A DNA stretch of 64,000 nt from JBDSLU01 sp963844435 (GCA_963844435.1 CAWJOG010000015.1:1-64000); one strand, 5' to 3'. Positions 9,836 through 19,303 are shown, numbered from the stretch's first letter. Notes: a model not told the origin generated them from the letters alone. A program made the numbers and translations.

Positions 9836-10351
9836 ATGCGACGAACGGCGGCCACCCTCGTGCTGCTCGCGATGAGCGGCCTGGGCACGTCCGGACAGAC
9901 GTCCCAGGCCCCGCAGCCCTCGACGCTCGATGAGCGGGACGCGAGATCGCTCAACCTCACCGCGTATGCGGAGCTGCTCCGCAGCGACGTGCGCGCGCAG
10001 AAGGTGGCCATCCTCACCGAGGTCATGGCCTTCACGGAGGCCGAGGACAAGGTCTTCTGGCCGATCCATCGCGAGTACGAGGCCGAAATGGCGGCGCTCG
10101 GCGACGAGCGCGTCGCCCTCATCGCGGAATACGCGAAGAGCTATTCGACGATGACCGACGCCGTCGCGCAGACGCTCGCGACGCGGGCGCTCGACCTGGA
10201 AGCGAAGCGGCACGCGGTGAAGACGAAGTACCACGAACGGTTCGCCAAGGCGCTGACGCCGCGTACGAGCCTGCGGTTCCTGCAGGTCGAGCACCAGCTG
10301 CAGCTGATCATCGATCTGCAGATCTCGGCCGCCCTGCCCATCGTCAAGTGA
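9836..10351 (+). CDS. Secreted helical protein of unknown function
   Basis: Protein of about 171 residues with a signal peptide ending near TSGQTSQA. The mature part is almost entirely helical, with heptad-like spacing: YAELLRSDVRAQKVAILTEV, FTEAEDKVFWPIHREYEAEM, LIAEYAKSYSTMTDAVAQTL and KTKYHERFAKALTPRTSLRF. This pattern resembles periplasmic Spy/CpxP-like or Acidobacteria-specific helical proteins, but no named family is assigned. GTG 9833 and ATG 9836 are adjacent; the AGGAG at 9820 fits either, and ATG is chosen. It lies between two secreted proteins in the same transcript, suggesting a periplasmic role. Confidence 0.8.
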   Translation: MRRTAATLVLLAMSGLGTSGQTSQAPQPSTLDERDARSLNLTAYAELLRSDVRAQKVAILTEVMAFTEAEDKVFWPIHREYEAEMAALGDERVALIAEYAKSYSTMTDAVAQTLATRALDLEAKRHAVKTKYHERFAKALTPRTSLRFLQVEHQLQLIIDLQISAALPIVK

Positions 10352-10366
10352 CGTGACGGAGCACCC

Positions 10367-11162
10367 ATGAACACTCGACGTACGCGGTGGATGGCCTTGG
10401 CGCTGCTGCTGGTGCTGGGCGCGGGCGTGCCGCTCTCGGCGGACAAGGTCAAGCTGAAATCGGGCAAGGTGGTCGAGGGCCTGTACATGGGCGGCGACAG
10501 CAAGGCCGTGCGCGTCCTCCTCCAGAGCGGCCAGGTTTCGGAGATCCCGCTGACCGAGGCGGTCGGCGTCGAGTTCACGCCCCGGAAGCCCCCGGCCCCC
10601 GCCCCGGCCCCGGCCGCAGCGCCGGCGGCGGCCCCGAAGCCAGCGGCGCCGAAGATGGCGACGGTGCCCGCGGGCACCGGCGTGAACGTGCGGCTCACCG
10701 AGGGGATCGACGTCGATTCCTCCAGGGCGGGGATGACGTTCAAGGCCGTGGTCGACGATCCCGGTGATGGTCGACGGGTCGATCCTCATCCCCCGCGGCG
10801 CGTCGGCGGTCCTCGAGGCCATCCACGTGGAGCAGTCAGGAAAGATGAAGGGCAGCGACAAGGTCACCTTGAAGCTGAACGCCATCGGGTTCGGCGGCTT
10901 CGTCTACCCGGTGTCCAGCAGCTACAACCAGAGCAAGGGCAAGGGTGAGGGCAAGAAGACGGGCCGCAAGGTCGGCGGCGGCGCCGGCCTGGGCGCCATC
11001 GTCGGCGGCATCGCCGGCGGCGGCGAAGGGGCCGCGATCGGCGCCGTCGTCGGCGGCGTGACCGGCGCCGCCGTGGCGTCCCAGGGCGAGGAGCACCTCC
11101 AGCTTCCGGCCGAAACCCGGCTGAACTTCCAGTTGAGCGCCGCAGTCAACGTCCGGCGGTGA
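10367..11162 (+). CDS. Secreted glycine-zipper protein, one frameshift
   Basis: Envelope protein of about 265 residues. The signal peptide (WMALALLLVLGAGVPLSA) is followed by a small KVKLKSGKVVEGLYMGGDSK domain, a Pro/Ala linker (PAPAPAPAAAPAAAPKP), a beta-rich domain (VPAGTGVNVRLTEGIDVDSS; GSILIPRGASAVLEAI) and a glycine zipper (GGGAGLGAIVGGIAGGGEGA, then AIGAVVGGVTGAAV). It ends in a QLPAETRLNFQL strand, as in many Acidobacteria proteins with a 'limits membrane insertion' glycine-zipper core. The frame shifts near 10760, between TFKAVVDDP and VMVDGSILIP. It is the last gene of the operon starting at 9253; a new UAS begins 8 bp after its stop. Confidence 0.82.
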
Positions 11163-11169
11163 GCGCCGT

Positions 11170-11204
11170 CTCCGGCATTCCGGAGTCGCCCCGATATCGC
11201 AGGG
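11170..11204. promoter_or_regulatory. Bipartite activator-site candidate (UAS), copy 3
   Basis: CTCCGGCATTCCGGAG (a near-perfect palindrome, the best half-site in the window), spacer TCG, CCCCGATATCGCAGGG. It lies 86 bp before the -24 GG of the next promoter. Confidence 0.7.
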
Positions 11205-11289
11205 GGCTGCGCTCCGCGCCTCGGGCCACCGGGGACCGCTTCACACGGCGGATCATTCATTTATCGACGGGCCGGCGGTCGCGTGGTGA

Positions 11290-11305
11290 TGGCACGGCCC
11301 GTGCT
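11290..11305 (+). promoter_or_regulatory. Sigma-54 promoter for the DUF3302-HlyD-NodT operon
   Basis: TGGCACGGCCCGTGCT: the -24 element TGGCACG is a perfect match to the consensus and -12 GTGCT differs by one base from TTGCT. It ends 76 bp before the start of the DUF3302 gene. Confidence 0.75.
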
Positions 11306-11381
11306 CTTGTCGAAGCGACATCAACAGCCGCACGTTCCAGTCGGCCGTGCGTCGTGCATCGACCCGTCAGATCAAATAGCC

Positions 11382-11951
11382 ATGGTCCCTTCTCACACCG
11401 TGGAAGTCCTGCGCCGCGCGATACGGCGGGCCGCTCGTCCAAGCTCCGTGCCGCTCGCGCTCGCCCTGCTGCTGGGCGTCCCGCACCTGGCCGAGGCCTC
11501 GTTCCTCTCGCCCGAGGCGGAGGACACGCTCGCCGGGATCATCGCCCTCGTGGTGATCTTCGTCGTCCCGGTCGTCCTCATCGCGGTCTTCTGGCTGGTG
11601 CACATCCTGCCCGAGCAGATCGCCCACAAGCGGCACCATCCGCAGTTCGAGGCGATTCGCACGTTGTGCCTGCTGTCGCTGGTCTTCGGCGGGCTGCTGT
11701 GGCCCATCGCCTGGGTCTGGGCCTACTCGAAGCCGGTCATGTACAAGATGGCCTACGGCACCGACAAGCACCCCGATGCCGAAGGGCACGAGGCGGACGA
11801 GGACGCGCCGGACGAAGACGCGACCGCTGTGGCGAGCCTCCGTGAGCGGCTGGCGCGGCTGGAGGGTCGTGTGCCGGCCTCCGAACTGTCGGCCCTGCGG
11901 AGCGACCTCGAAGTGCTCGAAGGCAAGTTCGCGAGCGAGGGGAACCGCTAG
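11382..11951 (+). CDS. DUF3302 inner-membrane protein (YiaW-like)
   Basis: Protein of 189 residues. The core from about residue 45 to 115 has two membrane helices (TLAGIIALVVIFVVPVVLIA and LCLLSLVFGGLLWPIAWVWA) joined by HILPEQIAHKRHHPQFEAIR, and ends with YSKPVMYKMAYGTDKHPD. This matches DUF3302, the YiaW family. An upstream hydrophobic segment (SVPLALALLLGVPHLAEA) looks like a signal peptide, and the C-terminus is a charged coiled coil (VASLRERLARLEGRVPASEL). The ATG at 11382 is chosen; earlier in-frame starts would place the sigma-54 promoter inside the gene. It is immediately followed by the HlyD gene, as yiaW pairs with yiaV in enterobacteria. Confidence 0.85.
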   Translation: MVPSHTVEVLRRAIRRAARPSSVPLALALLLGVPHLAEASFLSPEAEDTLAGIIALVVIFVVPVVLIAVFWLVHILPEQIAHKRHHPQFEAIRTLCLLSLVFGGLLWPIAWVWAYSKPVMYKMAYGTDKHPDAEGHEADEDAPDEDATAVASLRERLARLEGRVPASELSALRSDLEVLEGKFASEGNR

Positions 11952-13223
11952 ATGGAAATCCTGCTGCTCGGCATCTACTGCTTCTTCGTCTGGCTGATCT
12001 TCATCAAGCTGAAGCTGCTGCCCTGGACCACGCCGTGGAAGGTCGCGGTGGCGATCTTCCCGGTGGTGGCCCTCGCCGCGCTCATGCTGCTCCTGAACAT
12101 CTTCGCGCCGACGACCACCGACGTCCGGGTGGTCAAGTACGTCGTCCCGATCGTCTCGCAGGTCAGGGGGCGCGTCATCGAGGTGCCGGTCGAGAACAAC
12201 CGCAAGGTGAAGAAGGGCGACGTCCTCTTCAAGATCGATCCGACGCCCTACCAGAACGAAGTGAACTCGCTCGAGGCGAAACTGGTCTCCGATGAGGCCA
12301 AGGTCGGCGCCGATCGGCAGCGCCTCGCCGAGGTGCAGGCGAAATTGACCAACGCGCACTCGGGCGAGCGCCAGCTCGGCGAGCAGCTGAAGCAGGCCAA
12401 CGAGAAGGTCGCCGCGACGAACGCGTCCCTCGCCCTGATGCGAAAGCGCGTCGCGCAGAACACCGAGCTCGTGTCCACCGGCGCCGGCAATCGCTTCGAC
12501 CTCGAACAGGCCGAGACGAGCGTGAACGAGCTGACCGCCCAGCTGGCGTCCGCCCGCGCGGCGGAAGCCGAAGCGCGCGAGAAGCTGTCGGGGCGCATCG
12601 GCGGCGACCTCGCCAGCGTGGCGGAGGTCAAGGCGCAGCTCGCCACCGCCTACGCACAGGTCAAGGTCGCGGAGGCCCAGGTCGAGAACACGCGCGCCAC
12701 GCTCGCCAACGCCCAGTGGGAACTGACGCAGACGACGATGCTCGCGCCCGGCAACGGCACGATGGTGAACGTGATGCTCCGCCCCGGCTTCTTCGTGTCC
12801 GGGATGCCGTTCAACGAGGTGATGACGTTCGTCGACGAGGAGTACCAGATCTTCGCCCTGTTCCAGCAGAACGAGCTGCACCAGGTCGAGCCCGGCAACG
12901 AGGCGGAGATTACGCTGGACACGTATCCGGGCCGGATCATCAAGGCCCACGTCGATTCGATCATCTGGGCCCAGGGCCAGGGACAGCTCGAGGCGTCCGG
13001 CGATCTGCCGCGCACCACGTTCGTCCCGCCGCCCGGCCGCTTTCCCGTGAAGCTCGTCGTCGGCAAGCCTGATGCCGGGCTGTTCCTTGCCGCCGGCGCG
13101 CGCGGCTCGTCGGCCATCTACACCGAGCATCTCACGCTGGTGCACATCATCCGCAAGGTGCTGCTGCGGGTGGCGTCGTACTTCGACTACCTCATCATCA
13201 AGCACCACATCAGCCTGCATTGA
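11952..13223 (+). CDS. HlyD/EmrA-family membrane fusion protein (YiaV-like)
   Basis: Periplasmic adaptor of a tripartite export system, 423 residues, intact. Two N-terminal hydrophobic segments (ILLLGIYCFFVWLIFIKL and VAVAIFPVVALAALMLLL) precede the first lipoyl half (VPIVSQVRGRVIEVPVENNR, KVKKGDVLFKIDPTPYQNEV). A long coiled coil (residues about 95-255) and the second lipoyl half with a beta-barrel (TMLAPGNGTMVNVMLRPGFF) follow. The start codon directly follows the DUF3302 stop, so translation is probably coupled. The usual inner-membrane pump is not encoded here; YiaVW-type pairs also lack an obvious one. The next gene supplies the outer-membrane channel. Confidence 0.92.
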   Translation: MEILLLGIYCFFVWLIFIKLKLLPWTTPWKVAVAIFPVVALAALMLLLNIFAPTTTDVRVVKYVVPIVSQVRGRVIEVPVENNRKVKKGDVLFKIDPTPYQNEVNSLEAKLVSDEAKVGADRQRLAEVQAKLTNAHSGERQLGEQLKQANEKVAATNASLALMRKRVAQNTELVSTGAGNRFDLEQAETSVNELTAQLASARAAEAEAREKLSGRIGGDLASVAEVKAQLATAYAQVKVAEAQVENTRATLANAQWELTQTTMLAPGNGTMVNVMLRPGFFVSGMPFNEVMTFVDEEYQIFALFQQNELHQVEPGNEAEITLDTYPGRIIKAHVDSIIWAQGQGQLEASGDLPRTTFVPPPGRFPVKLVVGKPDAGLFLAAGARGSSAIYTEHLTLVHIIRKVLLRVASYFDYLIIKHHISLH

Positions 13224-13227
13224 TGTG

Positions 13228-14802
13228 ATGTCTCGACATCCTCGCCCCAACGGACGCGCCCGGATCGGCTTCGCAGCCCCTGCGAACGACTCCGGAGTGA
13301 AGATCGACTCCGGAGTCGTTCGGGCCATCGACTCCGGAGTCGTTCGGTGCGCGCTCACGGCGTGCGCGCTGCTCGCCGCGGCGGGCTGTGCCTTGAAGTC
13401 GCCGCCAAGTCACGAGACGATCAAGGCGCAGGCCCTCACGGTCGCCAAGGTGCCGCCGCAGTGGACGGCGGTGGCGCTGACGACCGGCACCATGAGCGAC
13501 AACTGGCTCGCCGGGTTCCACGACGACCAGCTCAGCGCCCTCGTGGCCGATGCCATCCTGCACAACGCGGACCTGCGCGTGGGCGCGGCGCGCGTCGAGC
13601 AGGCCCTCCTCTACGCCAAGCTCGCCGGCGCCTCGCTCTACCCGTCCGTCGACCTCGTTGCCAAGGGCGGCGGCAAGATGTCCGGCGACGGCTCCGGCCT
13701 CTCGGGCGCCGTGCTCAACGCGTCGTGGGAGCTGGACCTGTGGGGACGCGTCAGGTACGGTCGCGCCGCAGCCAGGGCCGATGCTCTCGCGGCCGCGGCC
13801 GATTTCGAGTACGCGCGCCAGTCGATCGCCGCGCTCGTGGCCCGGAGCTGGTTCCTGGCGATCGAGGCCGGCCTGCAGGCCGAGATCGCGCGCGGCGCCC
13901 TGCGGGACAACCAGGCGCTGGTGCGCCTGGCCGAGGATCGCGCGCGCATCGGCGTCGGCAACGAGGAAGACGTGTTCGTCGCGCGCTCGTCGCTGGGCAC
14001 CTACGAGGACGCCCTGCGCCAGATCGAGCTGTCGCGCGAACAGGCCATCCGGGCGCTGGAGATCCTGGCCGGGCGTTACCCGGCCGCGGCGCTGACCCTC
14101 GCGACCACGCTGCCGACGGCGCCCGAGACGATGCCGGCCGGGCTGCCGTCCGAGCTCCTCGAGCGCCGGCCCGACGTGATCGCCGCCGAGCGGCGCGTCG
14201 CCGCCGCCTTCAACCGGATTGGCGAGGCGAAGGCCGCCCGCCTGCCGAAGATCTCGCTCACGGTCGGCGTGAGCTCCATCTCGAGCGAGCTGATCGTGCT
14301 CAAGGATTCGGACAATCCGATCTGGAACTTCGGCGCCGGCCTGGTCGCGCCCATCTACAAGGGCGGCGCGCTCAAGACCCAGGTCGAGATCCGGACCGTG
14401 GAGCAGAAGCAGGCGGTCGCGGCCTACGCCAGCGTCGGCCTGCGCGCCTTCGGCGAGGTCGAGAATGCGCTGTCCGCGGAGCTTGCGGCGCGCGATCGCG
14501 AGCGAATCCTCGCGCGGACCCTGTCCGACAGCCAGCGGGCGCTCGAGATCGTGCAGCGCCAGTTCCAGGTCGGCAGCACGGATCTGCGGTTCGTGACGCA
14601 GCGGCAGCTCGCGCTCAACTCCACGCAGTCGGCGCTCATCCGCGCGCAGTCCGAACAGCGCGTGCAGCGGGTGAACCTGCACCTGGCGCTCGGCGGCAGC
14701 TTCGAGGCGCCGCTCGCAGCCGGCAGGCGGCGCCCGCTACCCCGCCGCCCGCTGACGCCGGTTCCGCCAGCGCTGACGGGGCCGGCGCCGCTCACGCGCT
14801 GA
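13228..14802 (+). CDS. NodT-family outer-membrane efflux lipoprotein (TolC-like)
   Basis: Outer-membrane channel of the RND/MFS efflux type. The lipobox LLAAAGC gives a lipid-anchored mature protein of about 470 residues. Features: NWLAGFHDDQLSALVADAIL, NADLRVGAARVEQA and the two TolC-like repeats, with ASWELDLWGRVRYGRAAARA and LPSELLERRPDVIAAERRVA (the ERRPDV motif is diagnostic). The ATG at 13228 places 51 residues before the lipid cysteine, including three 'DSGV' repeats encoded by a palindromic DNA repeat; GTG 13297 would give a more normal leader. It completes the DUF3302-HlyD-NodT operon. The exported substrate is unknown. Confidence 0.9.
   Translation: MSRHPRPNGRARIGFAAPANDSGVKIDSGVVRAIDSGVVRCALTACALLAAAGCALKSPPSHETIKAQALTVAKVPPQWTAVALTTGTMSDNWLAGFHDDQLSALVADAILHNADLRVGAARVEQALLYAKLAGASLYPSVDLVAKGGGKMSGDGSGLSGAVLNASWELDLWGRVRYGRAAARADALAAAADFEYARQSIAALVARSWFLAIEAGLQAEIARGALRDNQALVRLAEDRARIGVGNEEDVFVARSSLGTYEDALRQIELSREQAIRALEILAGRYPAAALTLATTLPTAPETMPAGLPSELLERRPDVIAAERRVAAAFNRIGEAKAARLPKISLTVGVSSISSELIVLKDSDNPIWNFGAGLVAPIYKGGALKTQVEIRTVEQKQAVAAYASVGLRAFGEVENALSAELAARDRERILARTLSDSQRALEIVQRQFQVGSTDLRFVTQRQLALNSTQSALIRAQSEQRVQRVNLHLALGGSFEAPLAAGRRRPLPRRPLTPVPPALTGPAPLTR
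13283..13347. repeat. Three short palindromic repeats around CTCCGGAG
   Basis: ACTCCGGAGT occurs at 13289-13298, 13307-13316 and 13331-13340; the last two sit in an identical 19-bp unit CGACTCCGGAGTCGTTCGG at 13305-13323 and 13329-13347. The units form palindromes and share the CTCCGGAG core with the UAS elements, but they lie in the leader-coding part of the NodT gene. Confidence 0.8.
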
Positions 14803-14825
14803 CGTTCGGCGCGTTCAGCGCTTTT
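14796..14825. terminator. Bidirectional terminator-like hairpin between convergent genes
   Basis: GCGCTGA at 14796-14802 and TCAGCGC at 14815-14821 pair, with the stems overlapping both stop codons, followed by TTTT on the plus strand. The 7-bp stem has a 12-base loop. Confidence 0.45.
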
Positions 14826-15392
14826 CGCGCACGACCTTCGCGATCTCGATGCGCTGGTCTCCGTAGTCGTCGACGACCACGCCATCCTCACCGGGCTTGA
14901 CCTTGGCGGCCGCCGCCACGGAGCCCGTGCCGTTCCCGGCCTCGTCGACTTCCATCTGGATCACGCCGATCTCGTAGCCGGCGCGCGGCTTCGCGTCCGT
15001 GGCGCCGCCGCCGAGGAAGTACATCGGCTGATCGGTGATCAGCACGATCTTGCGTCCGCCCGGCGTCGGCTTGGCACTCGCCCACCGGATCGTCCACGTC
15101 TTGTCGCTGGTGGACACGGTGCCGACCTTCCGGGCCTTCCGCAGCGCCGCGAGGAACGCCGGATACCCGCCGAACTTCAAGCCCTTCTCGACCGGCTCGC
15201 GATCGCGGTCTGCCGAGTAGCGCTGGAGGTCGATGCGAACCGTCGTCGAGGCCGTCGCCTGCCCCTTGACCTGCAGCGTCGCGGTATAGGTCTCCGGAGC
15301 CGCGGGCGCGGGAGCGGGGCCTGCGACCGCACCAGCGGTGACGTCAGCAGGACGAACGACAGGGCAGCCAGTGTGAGCCTCTGAGCGCGCAT
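14815..15392 (-). CDS. Secreted protein, paralogue of the 22341 gene, one frameshift
   Basis: Secreted protein of about 190 residues, unknown family. ATG 15392 opens a signal peptide (MRAQRLTLAALSFVLLTSPL). After a shift near 15335 the mature part reads ETYTATLQVKGQATASTTVR, FLAALRKARKVGTVSTSDKT, KIVLITDQPMYFLGGGATDA, RAGYEIGVIQMEVDEAGNGT, GSVAAAAKVKPGEDGVVVDD. These segments line up one-for-one with the protein at 21768-22341 (FTATATVK, LRKALTGVAPTGSV, PILFLGAGVPEAKSKAGYDF, DIEVDAKGNGAGTLAPAAKI). It is the last gene of the minus-strand envelope operon beginning at 19688. The conserved D-FLG-GAG-Y block suggests a beta-sandwich; function unknown. Confidence 0.8.
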
Positions 15393-15437
15393 GTTCGGGA
15401 TGTCTCCATTCTGCGAGCCCGCGCTCGCGCCGGCGCG

Positions 15438-17086
15438 TCAGTGCGCCGGCATCGCACGGGCGGCGGCGGCCGGCGGCTCGCCGGCGTTTGCCATGTACAT
15501 GGTCTGGGAGGGGAAGGCCATCTCCGCGCCGACCCGGCTGACGAGATCGGTCACCGCGAACAGCAGCTGCTCCTGCACCTCGAGAAAGTGATCCCAGTCG
15601 CGCGCGAGCACGTACCCGACCACCTCGACGTCCAGCGAGTACGACCCCAGGCGGAGGAACCGGACCCGCACCGACTTCTGCTCGATCGCCGGATTGCCGG
15701 TGATCATCTGCCTGATGCCGTCGATGATGTCGCGGAGCTGCTGCGGCGTGGTCTCGTAGCGCAGGCCGATGATCGGATGGAACCAGAACTTGTCGCGCGC
15801 CGACATGCGTCTCGAGCGTCACGTTCGCGATCTGGCTGTTGGGGACGCTCACGACGGTCCGGTCGAGCGTCCGGATCCGGGTCGACCGCAGGCCGATGTG
15901 GTCGACGGTGCCGACGACGTCGCCCATCTTCAGGGTGTCGCCGACGCGCACGGCCTGATCGACGATCAGCGACATACCGGCGATCACGTTCTCCAGCGTC
16001 TTCTGGGCGGCCAGCGCGATCGCGATGCCGCCGACGCCGAGGCCGGCCAGGGCCGGCGTCGGGTCGATGGCGAAGATCCGCAGGGTGGCGAGGAGCGCGA
16101 GGATGACGACCACGATGTCGGCAAACCTGCGCACGAGACGCACCAGCGCGATGCCGGCGCCCGCGTTCAACCCGGGGAGGCGTCGGCGCGCATACCGTTC
16201 GACTTCGCCGTTCAGCTGGATCAGCAGCCACGCCAGGGCCGCGATGAGGATGAGGTTGGCGGCGGTGGCTCCAGCCTGCCGCACGAACAGCGACAGTGAC
16301 ACGCTGGACAGGAACCACCGCAGGGCCAGCGCCGCGACCAGCAGCCGGATCGGCGCGGGCAGGACCCTGCGGATGAAGTCGGACTCCGGGAAGGCGCGCT
16401 GCCACACGTGTCTGACCAGCGGCGTCAGGAGCGTGTTCAGCAGCACCGTGGCGAAGTAGAACAGCGGCAGACACAGCAGGACGGCCAGCCACTCGAAGTG
16501 GCGGGCCCGTCGCAGCCGCGTGCTGTTGAGCAACTGGCCGACGCCCGTGTTGCCCCAGCCGCCGCTGACCTCGTCGTACAGGTCGGGGACCGCCTTGAGC
16601 GTCTCGGCCGAGAACAGCCAGATGGCCGGCCCCTTGGGCTGCTCCACGCGCTCGACGACGACGTCCAGGGGGCCTCCGGCGCGCTCGACCGTGCCGACGA
16701 CTTCCTCGTTGACCTTCAGCGGATTCGCGCGCGAACCCTCGGGTACGTCGCTGAGCTTCGCGAGCTTCGCGGGCAGGCGCGCATCGAGCACGACGAACAG
16801 CTGGTGGCTGAGCGCGGCCGCATCGGCGCCCTTCAGTTCCGTGCGCAGGTACTGGGTGGCGATCTCGGCCTTGGCGTCCTTGCCGGCGTTCAGGAATCCC
16901 AGCACCGTGCCTCGGGGCGTGTCGCGCCCCAGCGGGTCCGTCGGCGCCGGCGCCGGTGCCGCGGCAGGAGGCGTCGACGGCCGCATCGGGCGCCGTCTGG
17001 GCCCAGGCCGCCGGCACCGAGAGCACCGCCGCCACGACCCAGGCTCCCGACAGACGCGCGAGTCTACGCCGGGAACGCCATGGCAT
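15438..17086 (-). CDS. Mechanosensitive channel of the MscS family, two frameshifts
   Basis: Channel that opens on membrane tension to release solutes, with a large periplasmic N-terminal domain. A signal peptide (LSGAWVVAAVLSVPAAWAQ) precedes a 150-residue periplasmic part (GTVLGFLNAGKDAKAEIATQ). Membrane helices follow (WLAVLLCLPLFYFATVLLNT; LRWFLSSVSLSL; LILIAALAWLLIQL), then the MscS pore and vestibule: LAGLGVGGIAIALAAQKTLE, GMSLIVDQAVRVGDTLKMGD, VGTVDHIGLRSTRIRTLDRT, VVSVPNSQIANVTLE. The C-terminal part (FHPIIGLRYETTPQQLRDII) is in another frame after an extra C near 15807; a second shift lies near 16985. About 550 residues. It follows the DUF2950 gene by 3 bp on the minus strand. Confidence 0.88.
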
Positions 17087-17089
17087 CGG

Positions 17090-18022
17090 TCAGGGCACGG
17101 CGGTCCAGGAGGTGTCTGGATCGTAGAGGGACACGGAGGTTCCGGCGCCGTCGGCGGCAGGTCCGAGATCCCGCTCGCGCACGACGCCGTCCTGGTTGAC
17201 GACGAAGGTCATGACGCCGGTTTCGTCGTAGCGCGCCGGCCACGCGACGAGCGCGAAGCCGCGCGACAGCTCACCGCCGGCGACGTAGTCGCTGGCACCG
17301 CCCGGCGCCGCCGGTCCCTGCGCGGTCAGGACCCGGAAGTAGTACCCGTGGAAGGGCGACGGCGGCTGGCCGGCGGCCGCCGCCGCGCGGCGTTCCGCCG
17401 CCGCCTGCGCCACCAGGTCGCCCAGCGGACTGCGCCGCTGGCCGCGAACGGCCGGCCAGTAGAGCCCGTTCTGGCGGCCCGGATCGCTGGCCAGGGTCTT
17501 CGCATAGACGCCGGCCGGCTTGCCATCGTGGCCGGTGCGCGCGTAGAGGCGCTGCGCGCGGACATAGGTCCGGCAGACCAGGATCGCGGCCAGCTCGTTG
17601 CGTCCGATCCGACGCGCGAGCACTTCTTCCTTCCCCGCGGCCGTGTCGAATCGCCAGCCGTCGGCGCCTTTCACCAACGGCACCGGGAAGGGCCAGGCCT
17701 CGTTGCCGATGACCAGCGTCCGGCGATCGGCCCCGCCGTCCTCGAGGCGCCAGCCTTCGGCCAGCGCCACCTTGAACACCTGGCGCCTGAGGCGCGCGGC
17801 GGTCGGATCGGACACGTCGACGAGGTCCTTGCCGTCGGGTCCGAAGATGGCGAGCACCGCCTCGGGGTTCTTGTCCTTCACGGCCGCCCCGAGCTTCCGC
17901 ACGGCGTCTTCGGGCGTCGAGAACGTGGGCTCCTTCGGCGTGCTGGACGTGCACGACAGCGCCGGCGCCAGCACCGCGCACAGGCACGCCAGGACGATGG
18001 CCCGGGCTCTTGGGCTCGTCAT
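17090..18022 (-). CDS. DUF2950 lipoprotein
   Basis: Secreted protein of 310 residues in the DUF2950 family; function unknown, typically encoded next to DUF3300. The N-terminus is signal-like (AIVLACLCAVLAPALSC) with a cysteine that may be lipidated. The family core is clear: TFSTPEDAVRKLGAAVKDKN, EAVLAIFGPDGKDLVDVSDP, WPFPVPLVKGADGWRFDTAA, GKEEVLARRIGRNELAAILV, QNGLYWPA, SPFHGYYFRVLTAQGP, GGASDYVAGGELSRGFALVA and a C-terminal TFVVNQDGVVRERDLG. The ATG overlaps the stop codon of the DUF3300 gene by 4 bases, so translation is coupled. Confidence 0.93.
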   Translation of the reverse strand: MTSPRARAIVLACLCAVLAPALSCTSSTPKEPTFSTPEDAVRKLGAAVKDKNPEAVLAIFGPDGKDLVDVSDPTAARLRRQVFKVALAEGWRLEDGGADRRTLVIGNEAWPFPVPLVKGADGWRFDTAAGKEEVLARRIGRNELAAILVCRTYVRAQRLYARTGHDGKPAGVYAKTLASDPGRQNGLYWPAVRGQRRSPLGDLVAQAAAERRAAAAAGQPPSPFHGYYFRVLTAQGPAAPGGASDYVAGGELSRGFALVAWPARYDETGVMTFVVNQDGVVRERDLGPAADGAGTSVSLYDPDTSWTAVP

Positions 18023-19303
18023 CGGCGTCGGCCCCCTCCGCCCCCGCCGCCCCCGCCGCGCGATCCGCCGCCGCCTCCGCGCGATCCGCCCGAGCTGCTC
18101 CGGCTCTTCTCGCCGCGGGAGCTCGCCGCCCGCTCCGACTTCCCGCTCGAGTAGCCGGAGAACGCGTCGGACTTCGTCCCGCTGCGGTCGCCGCTCCGTT
18201 CGCGTGTCTGCGCGCCATCGCCGCTGAACCCGCGGGCTTCCTGGCTCGTCGCCCCGGTGCTCCTGGCTTCCCCCGCCTTCGCCTGGGCGTCGGTGCGCCG
18301 CTGGTCGCGCTGGGCCTGCGTCTGGGGGTTCTCCTGCCGGGTCTGCGTCCGCTCCGTCCGCTGTTCCTGCGCGTTCTGCGCCCGTTCGGTGCGCTGCTCC
18401 TGCGTCTCGCGGGCGACGTCGCCGCGATCCTCGTAGATGTCCTCCCGATGGTCCTGCCAGTCGTCGCGGGCATCTTCGCGGTGGTCGTAGTAGTCGTCCC
18501 ACCCGTCGTTGTGCATGTAGAAGCCGCCGCGATAGCCGTACCCGCCGTAGTAGTAGTTGTTGTTGACGGCGGCGCCGATCGCGACGCCGGCGGTGAACCC
18601 GATCATGCCGGCGGCCACGGCCTCGGCATAGTCGTCGTCGTCCTCTTCCTGGATCACGACGGTCGTGGAGGCGGGCTGGGTGTAGACGACTTCCGGGTTG
18701 TATTGCGGCACGTAGACGACCTGCGGGTTGGCCGGCTCGATGACGATCACCTCGCCCGTCGACGTCGCCTTGGTCGAGACGTCCTGCTGCGGGGTGGTCC
18801 TTCAGCGTCCCGACGTTCTGCGCCTTCGTGCGCAGACGCTGGATGCTGGCGAAGACGGCGCTGCGATCCGCGGTGAAGGCCTGGCCGAGCTTCGTCGTCC
18901 GATCGAGCGAGCTCGCCATGCTGTTGACGACGTCCGGGAACACGACGAGCGCTACGAAGTGTGGCTCGAAGCCCGACTTCACGGCGGCATCCTGCAGCGC
19001 GCTGCCCTTGAGCGACTGGCTGGCCAGCCATTCGGCCACCGCACCCACCTTCCCCGGGTTCTGCGAGCACAGGAGAATCTGCCCCAGCAGCTGATCCGGG
19101 TAGAGCGCGACGGGCGCGAGGAGGCGATCGAGCTCCGCCGGCGCGACCGGCTTGGCCGCCGGCCCCGCCTTCTGCGTTGCCTGCTTCTGTGAGGCCGGCT
19201 TCTGCGAGGTCGGGGCTTGCGGGGGCGCCGGGGCGTGCGGAATCGCCCGGAGAGACCCGCCGGCGACGACCATCGCGCCGATGACGATGATCAGCCTGTT
19301 CAT
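18019..19303 (-). CDS. DUF3300 protein, one frameshift
   Basis: Secreted protein of about 425 residues in the DUF3300 family. The N-terminal domain is diagnostic: LDRLLAPVALYPDQLLGQIL, AVAEWLASQSLKGSALQDAA, VVFPDVVNSMASSLDRTTKL, and after a shift near 18790, VIVIEPANPQVVYVPQYNPE and VVYTQPAS. An acidic patch (VIQEEDDDDYAEAVAAGMIG) and a Gly-rich membrane-like segment follow, then a long Gln/Arg/Thr low-complexity tail (DVARETQEQRTERAQNAQEQ) ending RGGGGGSRGGGGG. The ATG at 19303 follows GAGGAGAAG. The family is widespread in Proteobacteria and Acidobacteria without a known function; pairing with DUF2950 is conserved. Confidence 0.9.

Noticed and set aside
13283..13347. CRISPR array
   Set aside because: Three short palindromic units with irregular 6-14 bp spacing, no cas genes and no spacer-like sequences.
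14815..16986. One 723-codon minus-strand frame that looks like a fusion of MscS with the downstream secreted protein
   Set aside because: The C-terminal half of MscS lies in another frame; the apparent fusion is the result of a single extra base near 15807.
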